Shown piece by piece: positions 1 through 7,623 of a DNA stretch of 38,123 nucleotides. Within the stretch, counting starts at the first letter, position 1. Every line of letters begins with the position of its first letter. This DNA comes from Candidatus Thioglobus perditus. Lineage in GTDB: Bacteria; Pseudomonadota; Gammaproteobacteria; PS1; Pseudothioglobaceae. The stretch covers positions 1 to 38,123 of the forward strand of contig PNQY01000030.1 of the NCBI GenBank assembly GCA_002909145.1. Direction: 5' to 3'. The notes under the pieces are model-generated. The model did no database searches. It had not been told where the DNA came from and worked only from the letters and a program-made list of their open reading frames with translations. Position numbers and translations under genes: made by a program.

Positions 1-1
1 G

Positions 2-94
2 TTTAACGTTCCTGGCGCTAAAGGCGACACGATCGAACTTGCATATAAAGACAGCAAAGGTAAATCAGGTTCTGCAACTGCAAAGTCTAAGTAA
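2..94 (+). CDS. soxZ: SoxZ, C-terminal end (partial)
   Basis: The window opens inside this gene; only the last 30 codons and the TAA stop are present. The readable tail starts FNVPGAKGDTIEL and then has a lysine/glycine/serine-rich strand. It matches the last beta strands of SoxZ, which with SoxY forms the periplasmic carrier of thiosulfate-oxidation intermediates. SoxZ itself carries no catalytic cysteine, so nothing is lost for judging activity. The assignment rests partly on context: soxA follows after 24 bp with its own strong ribosome binding site, the usual soxYZ-soxA order. soxX and soxY are presumably just left of the window. The short tail alone would not be enough for certainty. Confidence 0.8.
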   Translation, partial: FNVPGAKGDTIELAYKDSKGKSGSATAKSK

Positions 95-118
95 ATTACC
101 TTTATTGAGGAGAGATTA

Positions 119-943
119 ATGAAAAAACTAATAACCATAGTGCTTGGTTTGGGTTTGATGATAGGTGCAGCATCTGCAGTAGAGGTGGATGTTGAGGCCG
201 ATCGTAAAGCCTTTGTTAAGTATTTTAATAACGTTTTTCCGAATGTTGAGTTTGCAGACTACACTAATGGCGTTTACGCTATTGATGAAGGTTCAAGAGA
301 ACAATTCGAAGACATATTAGATGGCATTCCTCCATACGAGGAAAATGTTGAAAAAGGTGAGGCTGAGTTTGAAAAGTATGGCATGGGTGACTGTGCTGAA
401 TTTAAAGACCTATCTACAGCACGTATAAACTATCCATATTTTGATGAGAAATCACAGCAAGTGGTAACTCTTGAAGGTGATATTAAAAAGTGTTACAACC
501 AACAAACTGGTAAGAAAATGGCAAATATGAAGGGTAGGATTACTCGAATAAGTGCTTATATTTCTAATCAGGCAGCTGGTCAAAAGATAAATGTCAAGGT
601 TGAGTCTGAAGGTGCTAAAAAAGCATACGCTAAAGGCAAGGCTTTCTTCTATGCTAAGCGCGGACAATTTAATATGTCTTGTGCTGATTGTCACGTATAC
701 AATACTGGTAAAAAAGCTAGAGCGGATATCTTATCCCCAGCATTAGGTCACACAACTCACGTACCAATGTATCGTGCTAAATGGGCCGGTATGGGTACAC
801 TGCACCGTAGATATGGTGGTTGTTTGAAGAATATGCGTGCTAAGCCTTTGTTTGCTCAATCTGAAGAGTATCGTAATATGGAGCTCTTCCATCAAGCCAT
901 GAGTAACGGTCTTGAAATTACTGATGCTCGTTATAGAAAATAA
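119..943 (+). CDS. soxA: SoxA, c-type cytochrome subunit of SoxXA (single-heme form)
   Basis: SoxXA joins thiosulfate to the carrier cysteine of SoxY in the periplasm, the first step of the Sox cycle. The 274-aa product has a Sec signal peptide ending near residue 20 (AASA). A C-terminal cytochrome domain holds one heme-binding motif, C188-A-D-C191-H192. The active-site cysteine is C235 in RRYGGCLKNMRAKP, the position that carries a persulfide in characterised SoxA. The N-terminal domain has lost its CxxCH: only C92 and C125 remain, which in monoheme SoxA proteins are expected to form a disulfide. The ATG at 119 follows GAGGAGAG at suitable spacing. It lies between soxZ and a SoxK-like gene 9 bp downstream, in one transcript. 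Identification is secure; the disulfide is inferred. Confidence 0.95.
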   Translation: MKKLITIVLGLGLMIGAASAVEVDVEADRKAFVKYFNNVFPNVEFADYTNGVYAIDEGSREQFEDILDGIPPYEENVEKGEAEFEKYGMGDCAEFKDLSTARINYPYFDEKSQQVVTLEGDIKKCYNQQTGKKMANMKGRITRISAYISNQAAGQKINVKVESEGAKKAYAKGKAFFYAKRGQFNMSCADCHVYNTGKKARADILSPALGHTTHVPMYRAKWAGMGTLHRRYGGCLKNMRAKPLFAQSEEYRNMELFHQAMSNGLEITDARYRK

Positions 944-952
944 GAGGATATT

Positions 953-1273
953 ATGAGAAAGGTATTATTAATAACTTTAAGTGTATTTGCCCTAACAACT
1001 CAGGCTGATTATTTACCTGCTTCGCATAACTGGAACGATGGCTCAGTTGATCCATTTGTTGTGGCTATAAGCGCTGCACAAAATGATTATAGCAAAGCTT
1101 TAGCTGCTGCTATGGCATGGCGTGATACTGGTAGTATGATTGACAAAGCTAAAGATTTGCATAAAGCTGGAAAAGTTGATGAAGCAACTGAATTAGCTAA
1201 AAAAGCTCACAATCAGGCTGTTTCGTCTCTAGCTCAGATTGAGTTAGCCAAGAGTGCTGGGCCACGTTTCTAG
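953..1273 (+). CDS. soxK: SoxXA-binding protein, SoxK-like
   Basis: This is a small exported protein of 106 aa with a signal peptide cleaved near residue 18 (TTQA-DYLP). The mature part is alanine- and lysine-rich and predicted mostly helical. It contains WRDTGSMIDKAKDLHKAGK followed by a repeat-like helix rich in AxxLAKKA, and ends in AGPRF. From memory, the WRDTG-helix-GK-helix pattern is typical of SoxK (also called SAXB), a small protein that binds SoxXA and raises its thiosulfate-oxidising activity in green sulfur bacteria. Position supports this: it starts 9 bp after soxA, with GAGG just before the ATG, and is the last gene before a strong terminator. It has no cysteines, so it does not carry sulfur covalently. 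The gene name is given with moderate confidence. Confidence 0.65.
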   Translation: MRKVLLITLSVFALTTQADYLPASHNWNDGSVDPFVVAISAAQNDYSKALAAAMAWRDTGSMIDKAKDLHKAGKVDEATELAKKAHNQAVSSLAQIELAKSAGPRF

Positions 1274-1298
1274 ATATATACAGCAAAGTTAATTAAAA

Positions 1299-1325
1299 GA
1301 CACCCCTCTTGGGGTGTTTTTTTTT
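1299..1325 (+). terminator. Rho-independent terminator of the sox operon
   Basis: A perfect 6-bp GC-rich stem (CACCCC 1301-1306, GGGGTG 1311-1316) with a TCTT loop is followed by nine T. It lies 27 bp after the soxK-like stop codon. It is the clearest intrinsic terminator in the window. Confidence 0.95.
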
Positions 1326-1579
1326 GCAATTTTAAAAATTTCCAAAATTTTTATAAGTTTAGTAAAAAGCCTCTAATAAATTTAATTTATTGAGTAAAAG
1401 TTAATATTTGTCTATATTTATAACTCTAAAAACAGCTGTTTATATCGATATCTAGAGGTGCAGGTGTTACCTTGTTAATTATTTAGTTTTATTTAAATAA
1501 TTTCCAATATTTTTCAAGGTTTAGACTTGTAAAATGGAAAAAATTATTACAATATTTTTATATTTTTTAAGCCTATTTA
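1326..1579. other. AT-rich leader region of dnaE
   Basis: No ORF is supported here. The region separates the sox terminator from dnaE and must hold the dnaE promoter, but no clear -35/-10 pair stands out because almost everything is A+T. It holds a nested palindrome cluster at 1424-1457: CTCTA, then AAACAGCTGTTT (1430-1441), then ATATCGATAT (1442-1451), then TAGAG. An inverted repeat TTGTAA/TTACAA lies at 1527-1532 and 1547-1552. Either could be an operator, but no regulator can be named. The dnaE start codon has no clear Shine-Dalgarno sequence. Confidence 0.5.
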
Positions 1580-4500
1580 ATGCCTGAAGCTAATTTCGTA
1601 CATCTGCAATGTTATAGTGAGTTTTCTGTAAAGAATGGATTGTTGCGCATACCAAAATTAATAGAAAAAGCTAAGGAATTAGGTATGAGTAGTATTGCTC
1701 TTACAGATGATTCGAATTTATTTGCTGCAGTTAAGTTTTATCAAAAAGCAATAAGTAATGGCATTAAGCCAATTTTTGGTGCAAAGCTTAGGGTTAAAAA
1801 TGATGATGAGATATTTACAGTATTATTGCTTTGTCAAAATCATCAGGGTTATCTTAATTTATCAGAGCTTATATCTCTTGCCTATACCAAAGGTCAATCT
1901 ATTAAAGGCGTTAGTGTAACTCAAGAGCAGCTAGTTAATTACAATCAAGGTTTGATTATGATTAGCCCGCCAATTCATAGTGACATCTCTCAATATTTGC
2001 TTGCAAATCAGATTGTAGAGGCTCAGCAAAAAACAAAGTATTGGCAAGAGATTTTTGCTGATCGTTTTTATTTGGGGGTGCAAAGAACTAGTAGAGAATT
2101 TGATGAAAGGCATCTTCATCTTTGTGTTGAGTTAGGTTTAGAAAACGATGTAGCTCTTGTTGCTACAAATGATGTTGAGTTTTTAGTTGCCGATGATTTC
2201 AATGCACACGAGGCTAGAATTTGTATTTCTGAAGGTGGATTGCTTGATGATGCTAGGCGTGAGAAGATTTATAGTGCTGAGCAGTATCTTAAATCACCAG
2301 ATCAAATGCATAAGTTGTTTGCTGATTTGCCAGAGCTAGTAGAAAATAGTATTGAGATTTCAAAGCGTTGTAACGTACATTTTGAGTTGCATAAAAAGAA
2401 CTACTTGCCTAATTTTCCAGTGCCTGATGGTTTAACTATTGCACAGTTTTTTGCGCAAGAGTCACAACGCGGAATGAATAAGCATTTAGCCAATTCGAAT
2501 CTTGACAAAAAAACTTATAACGATCGTCTTAAGTTTGAACTTGATGTAATTATCCAAATGGACTTTCCAGGGTATTTCTTAATTGTTGCTGACTTTATTC
2601 GCTGGAGTAAAGAAAATGGCATACCAGTTGGTCCCGGTAGGGGCTCTGGTGCAGGATCTTTAGTGGCATATGTATTGGGTATTACTAATGTTGATCCAAT
2701 TAAACACGAGCTTCTATTTGAAAGGTTTTTAAATCCTGAACGTGTATCTATGCCGGATTTTGATATTGACTTTTGTACTGATCGCCGTGATGAAGTGATT
2801 GAATATGTGGCTAATAAATACGGTAGTGAAAAAGTATCGCAAATTATTACTTACGGAACTATGGCGGCAAAAGGAGTTGTACGTGATGTAGGACGAGTTT
2901 TGGGCCACCCTTATGGATTTAGCGATAAGATATCTAAGCTTATTCCAAATGAATTAAAAATGACATTGTCTAAAGCACTAGGCCCAGCAGAAGATGGTGG
3001 ATCTGATGATTTAAGAGTGAGGTATGATGCTGAAGAAGCGGTCACTGAATTAATTAACTTATCTAAAAAGCTAGAAGGCGTGGTACGTAATGTTGGTACT
3101 CATGCTGGTGGCGTAGTTATTGCTCCAAGCAAGATTAGTGATTTTTGCCCAGTTTATAAGGCCAGTGAGACAGATGGAGTGGTATCTCAATTTGACAAGG
3201 ATGATGTAGAGGCGGTTGGCCTGGTTAAGTTTGATTTTCTAGGCTTGTCTAACTTAACAGTAATTGATAAAGCTATAAAAATGATAGATGCTAAAGGGCT
3301 TAGTGATAATCCAATAGATCTTGATTCCTTAGCACTTGACGATAAAAAAGTATTTGAATTATTACAGCGTTGTGATACTACAGGAATATTTCAATTAGAG
3401 TCAGAGGGTATGAGAAGCTATCTGAAGAGACTTAAGGCTGACTCATTTGAAGATATTGTAGCAATGTTGGCGCTATATAGGCCAGGTCCGCTTGATGCAG
3501 GAATGGTAGATGACTACATCAATGTTAAGCACGGTGCACAAGTTAAATATCCTCACCCTATGTTGCAAGAGATTCTTGAGCCAACTAATGGAGTGTTTTT
3601 GTATCAAGAGCAGGTAATGAAATCAGCCCAAATTATGGCTGGTTATTCTCTTGGTGGTGCAGATTTGTTACGCCGGGCTATGGGTAAGAAAAAAGTAGAA
3701 GAGATGAATCGTCAACGTGATGTGTTCGTTAAAGGCGCTGCTAAGAATAAAATTAAAGAAAAGAAAGCCAATGAGATTTTTGATTTAATTGATAAGTTCT
3801 CAGGATACGGCTTTAACAAGTCTCATTCAGTGGCTTATGCTTATGTGTCATATCATACAGCATATCTAAAGTCCCATTATCCTGCGCCATTTATGGCGGC
3901 AGTTCTATCTGGGATGATGGATGATACTGATCGCATAGCTTTCACAGTTGGTGAAGTGCAAACAATGGGCTTAATAGTAAACGGGCCTAATATTTGTCAG
4001 TCAGATTATGAGTTTACTATTCAAGATGACAAGGTAATTTATTACGGTCTTGGAGCTATAAAAGGTGTAGGCGAAGGTTTAGTTGAGGCTTTGGTTAAAG
4101 AAAGAATAGAGAAAGGTGAATACAAAGATATATTTGATTTTTGCAATAGGATTGAGAAAAAGCATCTTAATAGAAGGGCAATAGAGGCGCTAATATATTC
4201 TGGGGCATTTGATGTGTTTGGAATTGATAGGGCTGGCCTAATAAAAACCTATCCAAGCGCTGTTAAACAAGCAGAACAAAGGCAAAAAGATAGCTCTAGT
4301 GGTCAGGGTGGTTTATTTGCCAATACACAAGTACATAATGAATACGAAGCTAAATATCTAAGCGCGCCAAGTTTTGCATTTAAAGAAAGATTACAACTAG
4401 AAAAAAGCGTAATGGGTTATTATTTTTATGACCACCCTACGGATGAATATAAGGCTGATTTAAAGCATATTAGTGCAACCCTTCCTAGTGATATTATTTT

Positions 4501-5008
4501 TAGAAATAATAAAGATGTGCGTGTATTAGCGCTTATTTCAGAGTTGCGCTATAGGGCTACTAAAAGTGGTGGACAGATTGCTAGCATTACCATTGAAGAC
4601 GGGTCAAAGCAACTTGGTGCTGTAGTATTTACTAAAGTGTTAAGCTCGGTTAGTGATAAGTTAATTGTTGATGATGTGGTAGTAATTTCAGGCAAGGTTA
4701 GTAAAGACTTCAGAGATCAATGGCAGGTGGTAATTGATAAGATTGATAGTGTTGATGATATTAAAATGAAACACGCTAAGAATTTTGAAATATTGCTAAA
4801 TTCCAAACATCAACATATATTTACAAAGCTGTCTAATACTTTATTGCAGCATAAAGGTAATTGCCCAGTAAAGATATCTTACGTGTCTGATAATTTGAAA
4901 GGCAGTATGCTATTAAACGGCGAGTATTTGGTGTCTCCTAATCAACAACTAATTGACGCGGTTGATGCTTTGACTAAAGATAGAGTTAGTAAGATTCATT
5001 ATCACTAG
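1580..5008 (+). CDS. dnaE: DNA polymerase III alpha subunit
   Basis: This is the replicative polymerase catalytic subunit, 1142 aa against about 1160 in E. coli. Domains in order: an N-terminal PHP domain (HLQCYSEFSVKNGLL near residue 8); the C-family polymerase core with the PVGPGRGSGAGSLVAYVLG motif; and catalytic aspartates in MPDFDIDF (D395 and D397) and VKFDFLG (D552). A helix-hairpin-helix region and a C-terminal OB-fold follow. QGGLF at 909-913 fits the internal beta-clamp-binding motif. The PHP motif keeps H8 but has Q and Y where active PHP enzymes have metal ligands, as in E. coli, so proofreading presumably comes from a separate DnaQ. The ATG at 1580 aligns with the family N-terminus. 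The 3' end overlaps the convergent comEC by 4 bp. Confidence 0.98.
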   Translation: MPEANFVHLQCYSEFSVKNGLLRIPKLIEKAKELGMSSIALTDDSNLFAAVKFYQKAISNGIKPIFGAKLRVKNDDEIFTVLLLCQNHQGYLNLSELISLAYTKGQSIKGVSVTQEQLVNYNQGLIMISPPIHSDISQYLLANQIVEAQQKTKYWQEIFADRFYLGVQRTSREFDERHLHLCVELGLENDVALVATNDVEFLVADDFNAHEARICISEGGLLDDARREKIYSAEQYLKSPDQMHKLFADLPELVENSIEISKRCNVHFELHKKNYLPNFPVPDGLTIAQFFAQESQRGMNKHLANSNLDKKTYNDRLKFELDVIIQMDFPGYFLIVADFIRWSKENGIPVGPGRGSGAGSLVAYVLGITNVDPIKHELLFERFLNPERVSMPDFDIDFCTDRRDEVIEYVANKYGSEKVSQIITYGTMAAKGVVRDVGRVLGHPYGFSDKISKLIPNELKMTLSKALGPAEDGGSDDLRVRYDAEEAVTELINLSKKLEGVVRNVGTHAGGVVIAPSKISDFCPVYKASETDGVVSQFDKDDVEAVGLVKFDFLGLSNLTVIDKAIKMIDAKGLSDNPIDLDSLALDDKKVFELLQRCDTTGIFQLESEGMRSYLKRLKADSFEDIVAMLALYRPGPLDAGMVDDYINVKHGAQVKYPHPMLQEILEPTNGVFLYQEQVMKSAQIMAGYSLGGADLLRRAMGKKKVEEMNRQRDVFVKGAAKNKIKEKKANEIFDLIDKFSGYGFNKSHSVAYAYVSYHTAYLKSHYPAPFMAAVLSGMMDDTDRIAFTVGEVQTMGLIVNGPNICQSDYEFTIQDDKVIYYGLGAIKGVGEGLVEALVKERIEKGEYKDIFDFCNRIEKKHLNRRAIEALIYSGAFDVFGIDRAGLIKTYPSAVKQAEQRQKDSSSGQGGLFANTQVHNEYEAKYLSAPSFAFKERLQLEKSVMGYYFYDHPTDEYKADLKHISATLPSDIIFRNNKDVRVLALISELRYRATKSGGQIASITIEDGSKQLGAVVFTKVLSSVSDKLIVDDVVVISGKVSKDFRDQWQVVIDKIDSVDDIKMKHAKNFEILLNSKHQHIFTKLSNTLLQHKGNCPVKISYVSDNLKGSMLLNGEYLVSPNQQLIDAVDALTKDRVSKIHYH

Positions 5009-7278
5009 CATTGGCGCATATAGTATCGAGCATAATCTTTTCTATATTTGTTTATCTTAATACTGTTATCTAAATAAACATCTATTTGTCCAGCACAATT
5101 AGTATTTATAGTGCTTATATTGTTGACTTTATAGCGATCCATTACTATCTTCGCTGGATGTTTAAATCTATTTTTATAACCACTAGATATAATTACAAAT
5201 TTTGGACGTACTTTTTGTAGAAACTTATCACTTGATGAGGTTTTACTGCCGTGATGTGGAGCTATTAAGATGTCACTACGCAACCGATCCCCGATAGTTT
5301 CAACTAAGTGTCTTTCGGCTTTTTTCTCAATATCAGCACTTAGTAGTATAGAGTGTTTATTTGTAGAAATTTTAAGCACACAAGAGCCATTGTTGCCTAT
5401 AAAGCTGTTGTTTATATTTAACATTTCAAATATTACATTGTCCCAATTCCAAGATTCTATGCTGGAGCAGGTCTTAGCATTATGTTTAATTTTGTTCGGC
5501 ACTGAGCTTAGTATTTCATCCGTATTAAACTCCATTAGAACACTGTCTAGACCACCAATATGGTCATTATCACCATGAGATATAATTATTTTGTCCAAAC
5601 TCTTTATTTGTTTTGATTTTAAATATGGGTTAATAACACTATCACCCATATTAAATCCAGATGGGTATGCAGCTCCAGTATCAAACAATAAAGTATGATT
5701 TTTAGTTTGCACCACGATCGCTAATCCCTGTCCAACATCAAGCGTGGTTATTAATACTGAGTTTTTGTTTGGTATTGGCGTTGGTGAATATAGTACAAGT
5801 ATTAATAACAGTACAGAGAGTTTTCTTAGTTGTAATTGTTTTGGTAGGATTAATGTTATTACAGATACAATCAGTATTATCAAATCAATACTTGAAGTTT
5901 GAGTGTATCTCCATTTGTTAAAACTAAAGCCTTGCAAATATTCTAATATGTAGGATAAGTACATCAAAGATTGATTACTAATCTCAAATGCAAATTTAGC
6001 TAAATAATCTAGATGCATAAGACTAAATAAAGCTCCAATTAATGACACTGGAGTGGTGATAAAGCTAAATATTGGAATAGCTATTAAATTAGCAATAGGA
6101 GAAAGCATAGACCCCTGGGAGAAAAACCAGGCTATAAGTGGAATGGTGGCTATACTAATTAGTATCTGTATGTATATTAATCGGTACAACCAGTGGCTAT
6201 TTTTGTGCCTGCTGGCAGCATAAATAATAACCGCAACCACATAAAATGATAACCAAAACCCGACACTAAAAATACTAACTGGATTGACTATTAATACCAG
6301 TATTAATGCAATTGCGTAGAGTTGCCATATATTGTGATGACGTCGAAGTATTATTGAGATAAATACAACGCTGGCCATTATAAAAGCCCTTTGTGTAGGA
6401 ATAGAAAAACCAGCTATTAGTGCATATAATAATGCAGATATAATGCCAAAATAACTACCTATAATTTGAGATGGCGTGTGTGATGTACAAACCCTGCATT
6501 TACGTGATACAAAGCTAGCCAATAGAAATACAAAGCCAGATATAAGTCCAATATGTAAACCGGATATAACACTAAGATGGGTAGTATTTGTGGATTTAAA
6601 TAACTCCCAGTTGTGTTTATCAATAAAAGATCTATCGCCGACAATAACGGCATTAATAACTCCACCAAATTCTAGTTTGGATAAAAACTTTTGTAAAAAA
6701 TTACGTGTATCTTGCCTAATTTCATTAATTGAAAAGCCTTGTGATTTTTCTAAAAGCTTATTGTTGTTTGATGATTTGACATAACCGGTAGCGTCAATTT
6801 GCTGATAAAACAACCATCTTTCATAATCAAAACCTCCAATATTTTGATAGCCGTTATTGTTTTTTAGTTTTACTGTTAAGTTCCACTTATCTCCAGTTCT
6901 TATAGTTGGTAGATTTTTGCCATACCACGATAGTTTTATTTTGCCTTTAAATGGATCTGTTACATTAAAGATAAATTTAGTTTTTTCTGATGATATTTCA
7001 GGCAATTCAGAAATTAAACCAGTAATATTTATTGATTTATTTAGATAAATGTCTTTAATTTTGCCGTTGATAATACTACTGGAAAACACCCCCATCCAGG
7101 CAAAACCAAGTGCAAATATAATTATATTAATTGATAGTGCTTTAAAGCGCCTAAATAGTGACAAAATTAGTAAAAATATGGTAAAAATTATCGCCAATTC
7201 AGAACTTGATATTTCTAGTGTGTTTTTATATGAAAAAAGAACAATTCCAAGTAGGAAATTCAAGGCGTAAATTAGCAT
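5005..7278 (-). CDS. comEC: ComEC/Rec2 DNA-uptake channel protein
   Basis: This inner-membrane protein is expected to carry single-stranded DNA across the cytoplasmic membrane during natural transformation. It is 757 aa and full length for the family. The N-terminus has several membrane helices and a soluble DUF4131-like domain. The competence domain carries the signature HLSVISGLHIGLISG followed by a run of TM helices, including GFSIPTQRAFIMA. The C-terminal metallo-beta-lactamase domain starts at TTLDVGQGLA and has the metal motif ISHGDNDHIGGLD and IAPHHGSKTSSS. No other competence gene lies in the window, so whether the cell is transformable cannot be judged. Together with intact recA it suggests that foreign DNA could be taken up and recombined. 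The only clear start is the ATG at 7278; there is no strong SD. Confidence 0.93.
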   Translation of the reverse strand: MLIYALNFLLGIVLFSYKNTLEISSSELAIIFTIFLLILSLFRRFKALSINIIIFALGFAWMGVFSSSIINGKIKDIYLNKSINITGLISELPEISSEKTKFIFNVTDPFKGKIKLSWYGKNLPTIRTGDKWNLTVKLKNNNGYQNIGGFDYERWLFYQQIDATGYVKSSNNNKLLEKSQGFSINEIRQDTRNFLQKFLSKLEFGGVINAVIVGDRSFIDKHNWELFKSTNTTHLSVISGLHIGLISGFVFLLASFVSRKCRVCTSHTPSQIIGSYFGIISALLYALIAGFSIPTQRAFIMASVVFISIILRRHHNIWQLYAIALILVLIVNPVSIFSVGFWLSFYVVAVIIYAASRHKNSHWLYRLIYIQILISIATIPLIAWFFSQGSMLSPIANLIAIPIFSFITTPVSLIGALFSLMHLDYLAKFAFEISNQSLMYLSYILEYLQGFSFNKWRYTQTSSIDLIILIVSVITLILPKQLQLRKLSVLLLILVLYSPTPIPNKNSVLITTLDVGQGLAIVVQTKNHTLLFDTGAAYPSGFNMGDSVINPYLKSKQIKSLDKIIISHGDNDHIGGLDSVLMEFNTDEILSSVPNKIKHNAKTCSSIESWNWDNVIFEMLNINNSFIGNNGSCVLKISTNKHSILLSADIEKKAERHLVETIGDRLRSDILIAPHHGSKTSSSDKFLQKVRPKFVIISSGYKNRFKHPAKIVMDRYKVNNISTINTNCAGQIDVYLDNSIKINKYRKDYARYYMRQC

Positions 7279-7407
7279 AAATATTTAATATTAACCTGGT
7301 ATTTTCCTAAATCAAATAATTGGTATTTCATAATAGTCTAATGTGTCGTGAAACCATTGATTTAATGCGTGAAACACTGTAAGTTTTCCTCAAAACAACA
7401 CTTTATT

Positions 7408-7434
7408 TTGTAAATGGGTGTTTTCTAATATAAT
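7408..7434 (+). promoter_or_regulatory. Possible + strand promoter in the comEC-coaBC gap
   Basis: TTGTAA (7408-7413) and a perfect TATAAT (7429-7434) are separated by 15 bp, slightly short of the usual 16-18. A start near 7441 would give a transcript of about 180 nt ending at the terminator at 7585-7619. In DNA this AT-rich a TATAAT alone is weak evidence. Confidence 0.35.
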
Positions 7435-7564
7435 ATTTATTTATTTATTTTTATAAGTTATTGATTTTTAAGTAAAAATTATAACTGATTAGTTTTTACT
7501 CAAAACCATAAAAATACGCAATATACCAACGTTTTTTGCACTTTTTAAGGAGATATTAACAGAG

Positions 7565-7573
7565 TTATCCACA
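7565..7573 (+). promoter_or_regulatory. Consensus DnaA box TTATCCACA
   Basis: This is a 9/9 match to the strong DnaA box, next to a very AT-rich stretch. It is single: I found no second box nearby. It could act in regulation or DnaA titration. It is not enough to call an origin. Confidence 0.4.
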
Positions 7574-7584
7574 GTTTTGTTCGT

Positions 7585-7619
7585 AACCTTGCTTAATGTT
7601 GATTTAACAAGGTTTTTTT
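7585..7619 (+). terminator. Intrinsic terminator on the + strand with no upstream gene
   Basis: AACCTTG (7585-7591) pairs perfectly with CAAGGTT (7608-7614). The stem extends by TTAA/TTAA past one bulged C, giving a 7-nt loop, and a run of seven T follows (7613-7619). Read on the - strand, there is no T-run after the stem, so it does not suit coaBC. It therefore points to a + strand transcript in the gap, or to a barrier against antisense transcription into coaBC. Confidence 0.7.
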
Positions 7620-7623
7620 GTAT

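Larger units (their letters stand above)
7279..7623. other. 345-bp gap without a protein gene; possible small-RNA unit
   Basis: comEC starts at the left edge and coaBC ends at the right edge, both on the - strand, so the - strand promoter of comEC should lie at the left. The + strand shows a promoter-like pair (7408-7434), an 8-bp inverted repeat AGTAAAAA/TTTTTACT (7471-7478 and 7493-7500), a consensus DnaA box (7565-7573) and an intrinsic terminator (7585-7619). No annotated + strand gene uses that terminator. A direct repeat CGTGAAAC occurs at 7347-7354 and 7368-7375, exactly 21 bp apart. It lies within a 13-codon ATG-to-TAA frame (7341-7382) that has no SD and is probably chance. Confidence 0.5.

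Noticed and set aside
1527-1552. TTGTAA/TTACAA as a hairpin or promoter for dnaE
   Set aside because: Arms are 6 bp and pure AT-biased sequence; spacing to any -10 is poor.
5270-5578. Frames on the + strand inside comEC (also at 6476-7270)
   Set aside because: Opposite-strand shadows of comEC, with translations lacking recognisable domains.
7585-7619. Terminator of coaBC
   Set aside because: On the - strand the hairpin is preceded by A and followed by no T-run; it is oriented for + strand transcription.
7279-7623. Possible replication origin (AT-rich DNA with a DnaA box)
   Set aside because: Only one DnaA box is visible and none of the usual origin neighbours (dnaA, dnaN, mnmG, parAB) is near. 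A single match is expected by chance at appreciable frequency.
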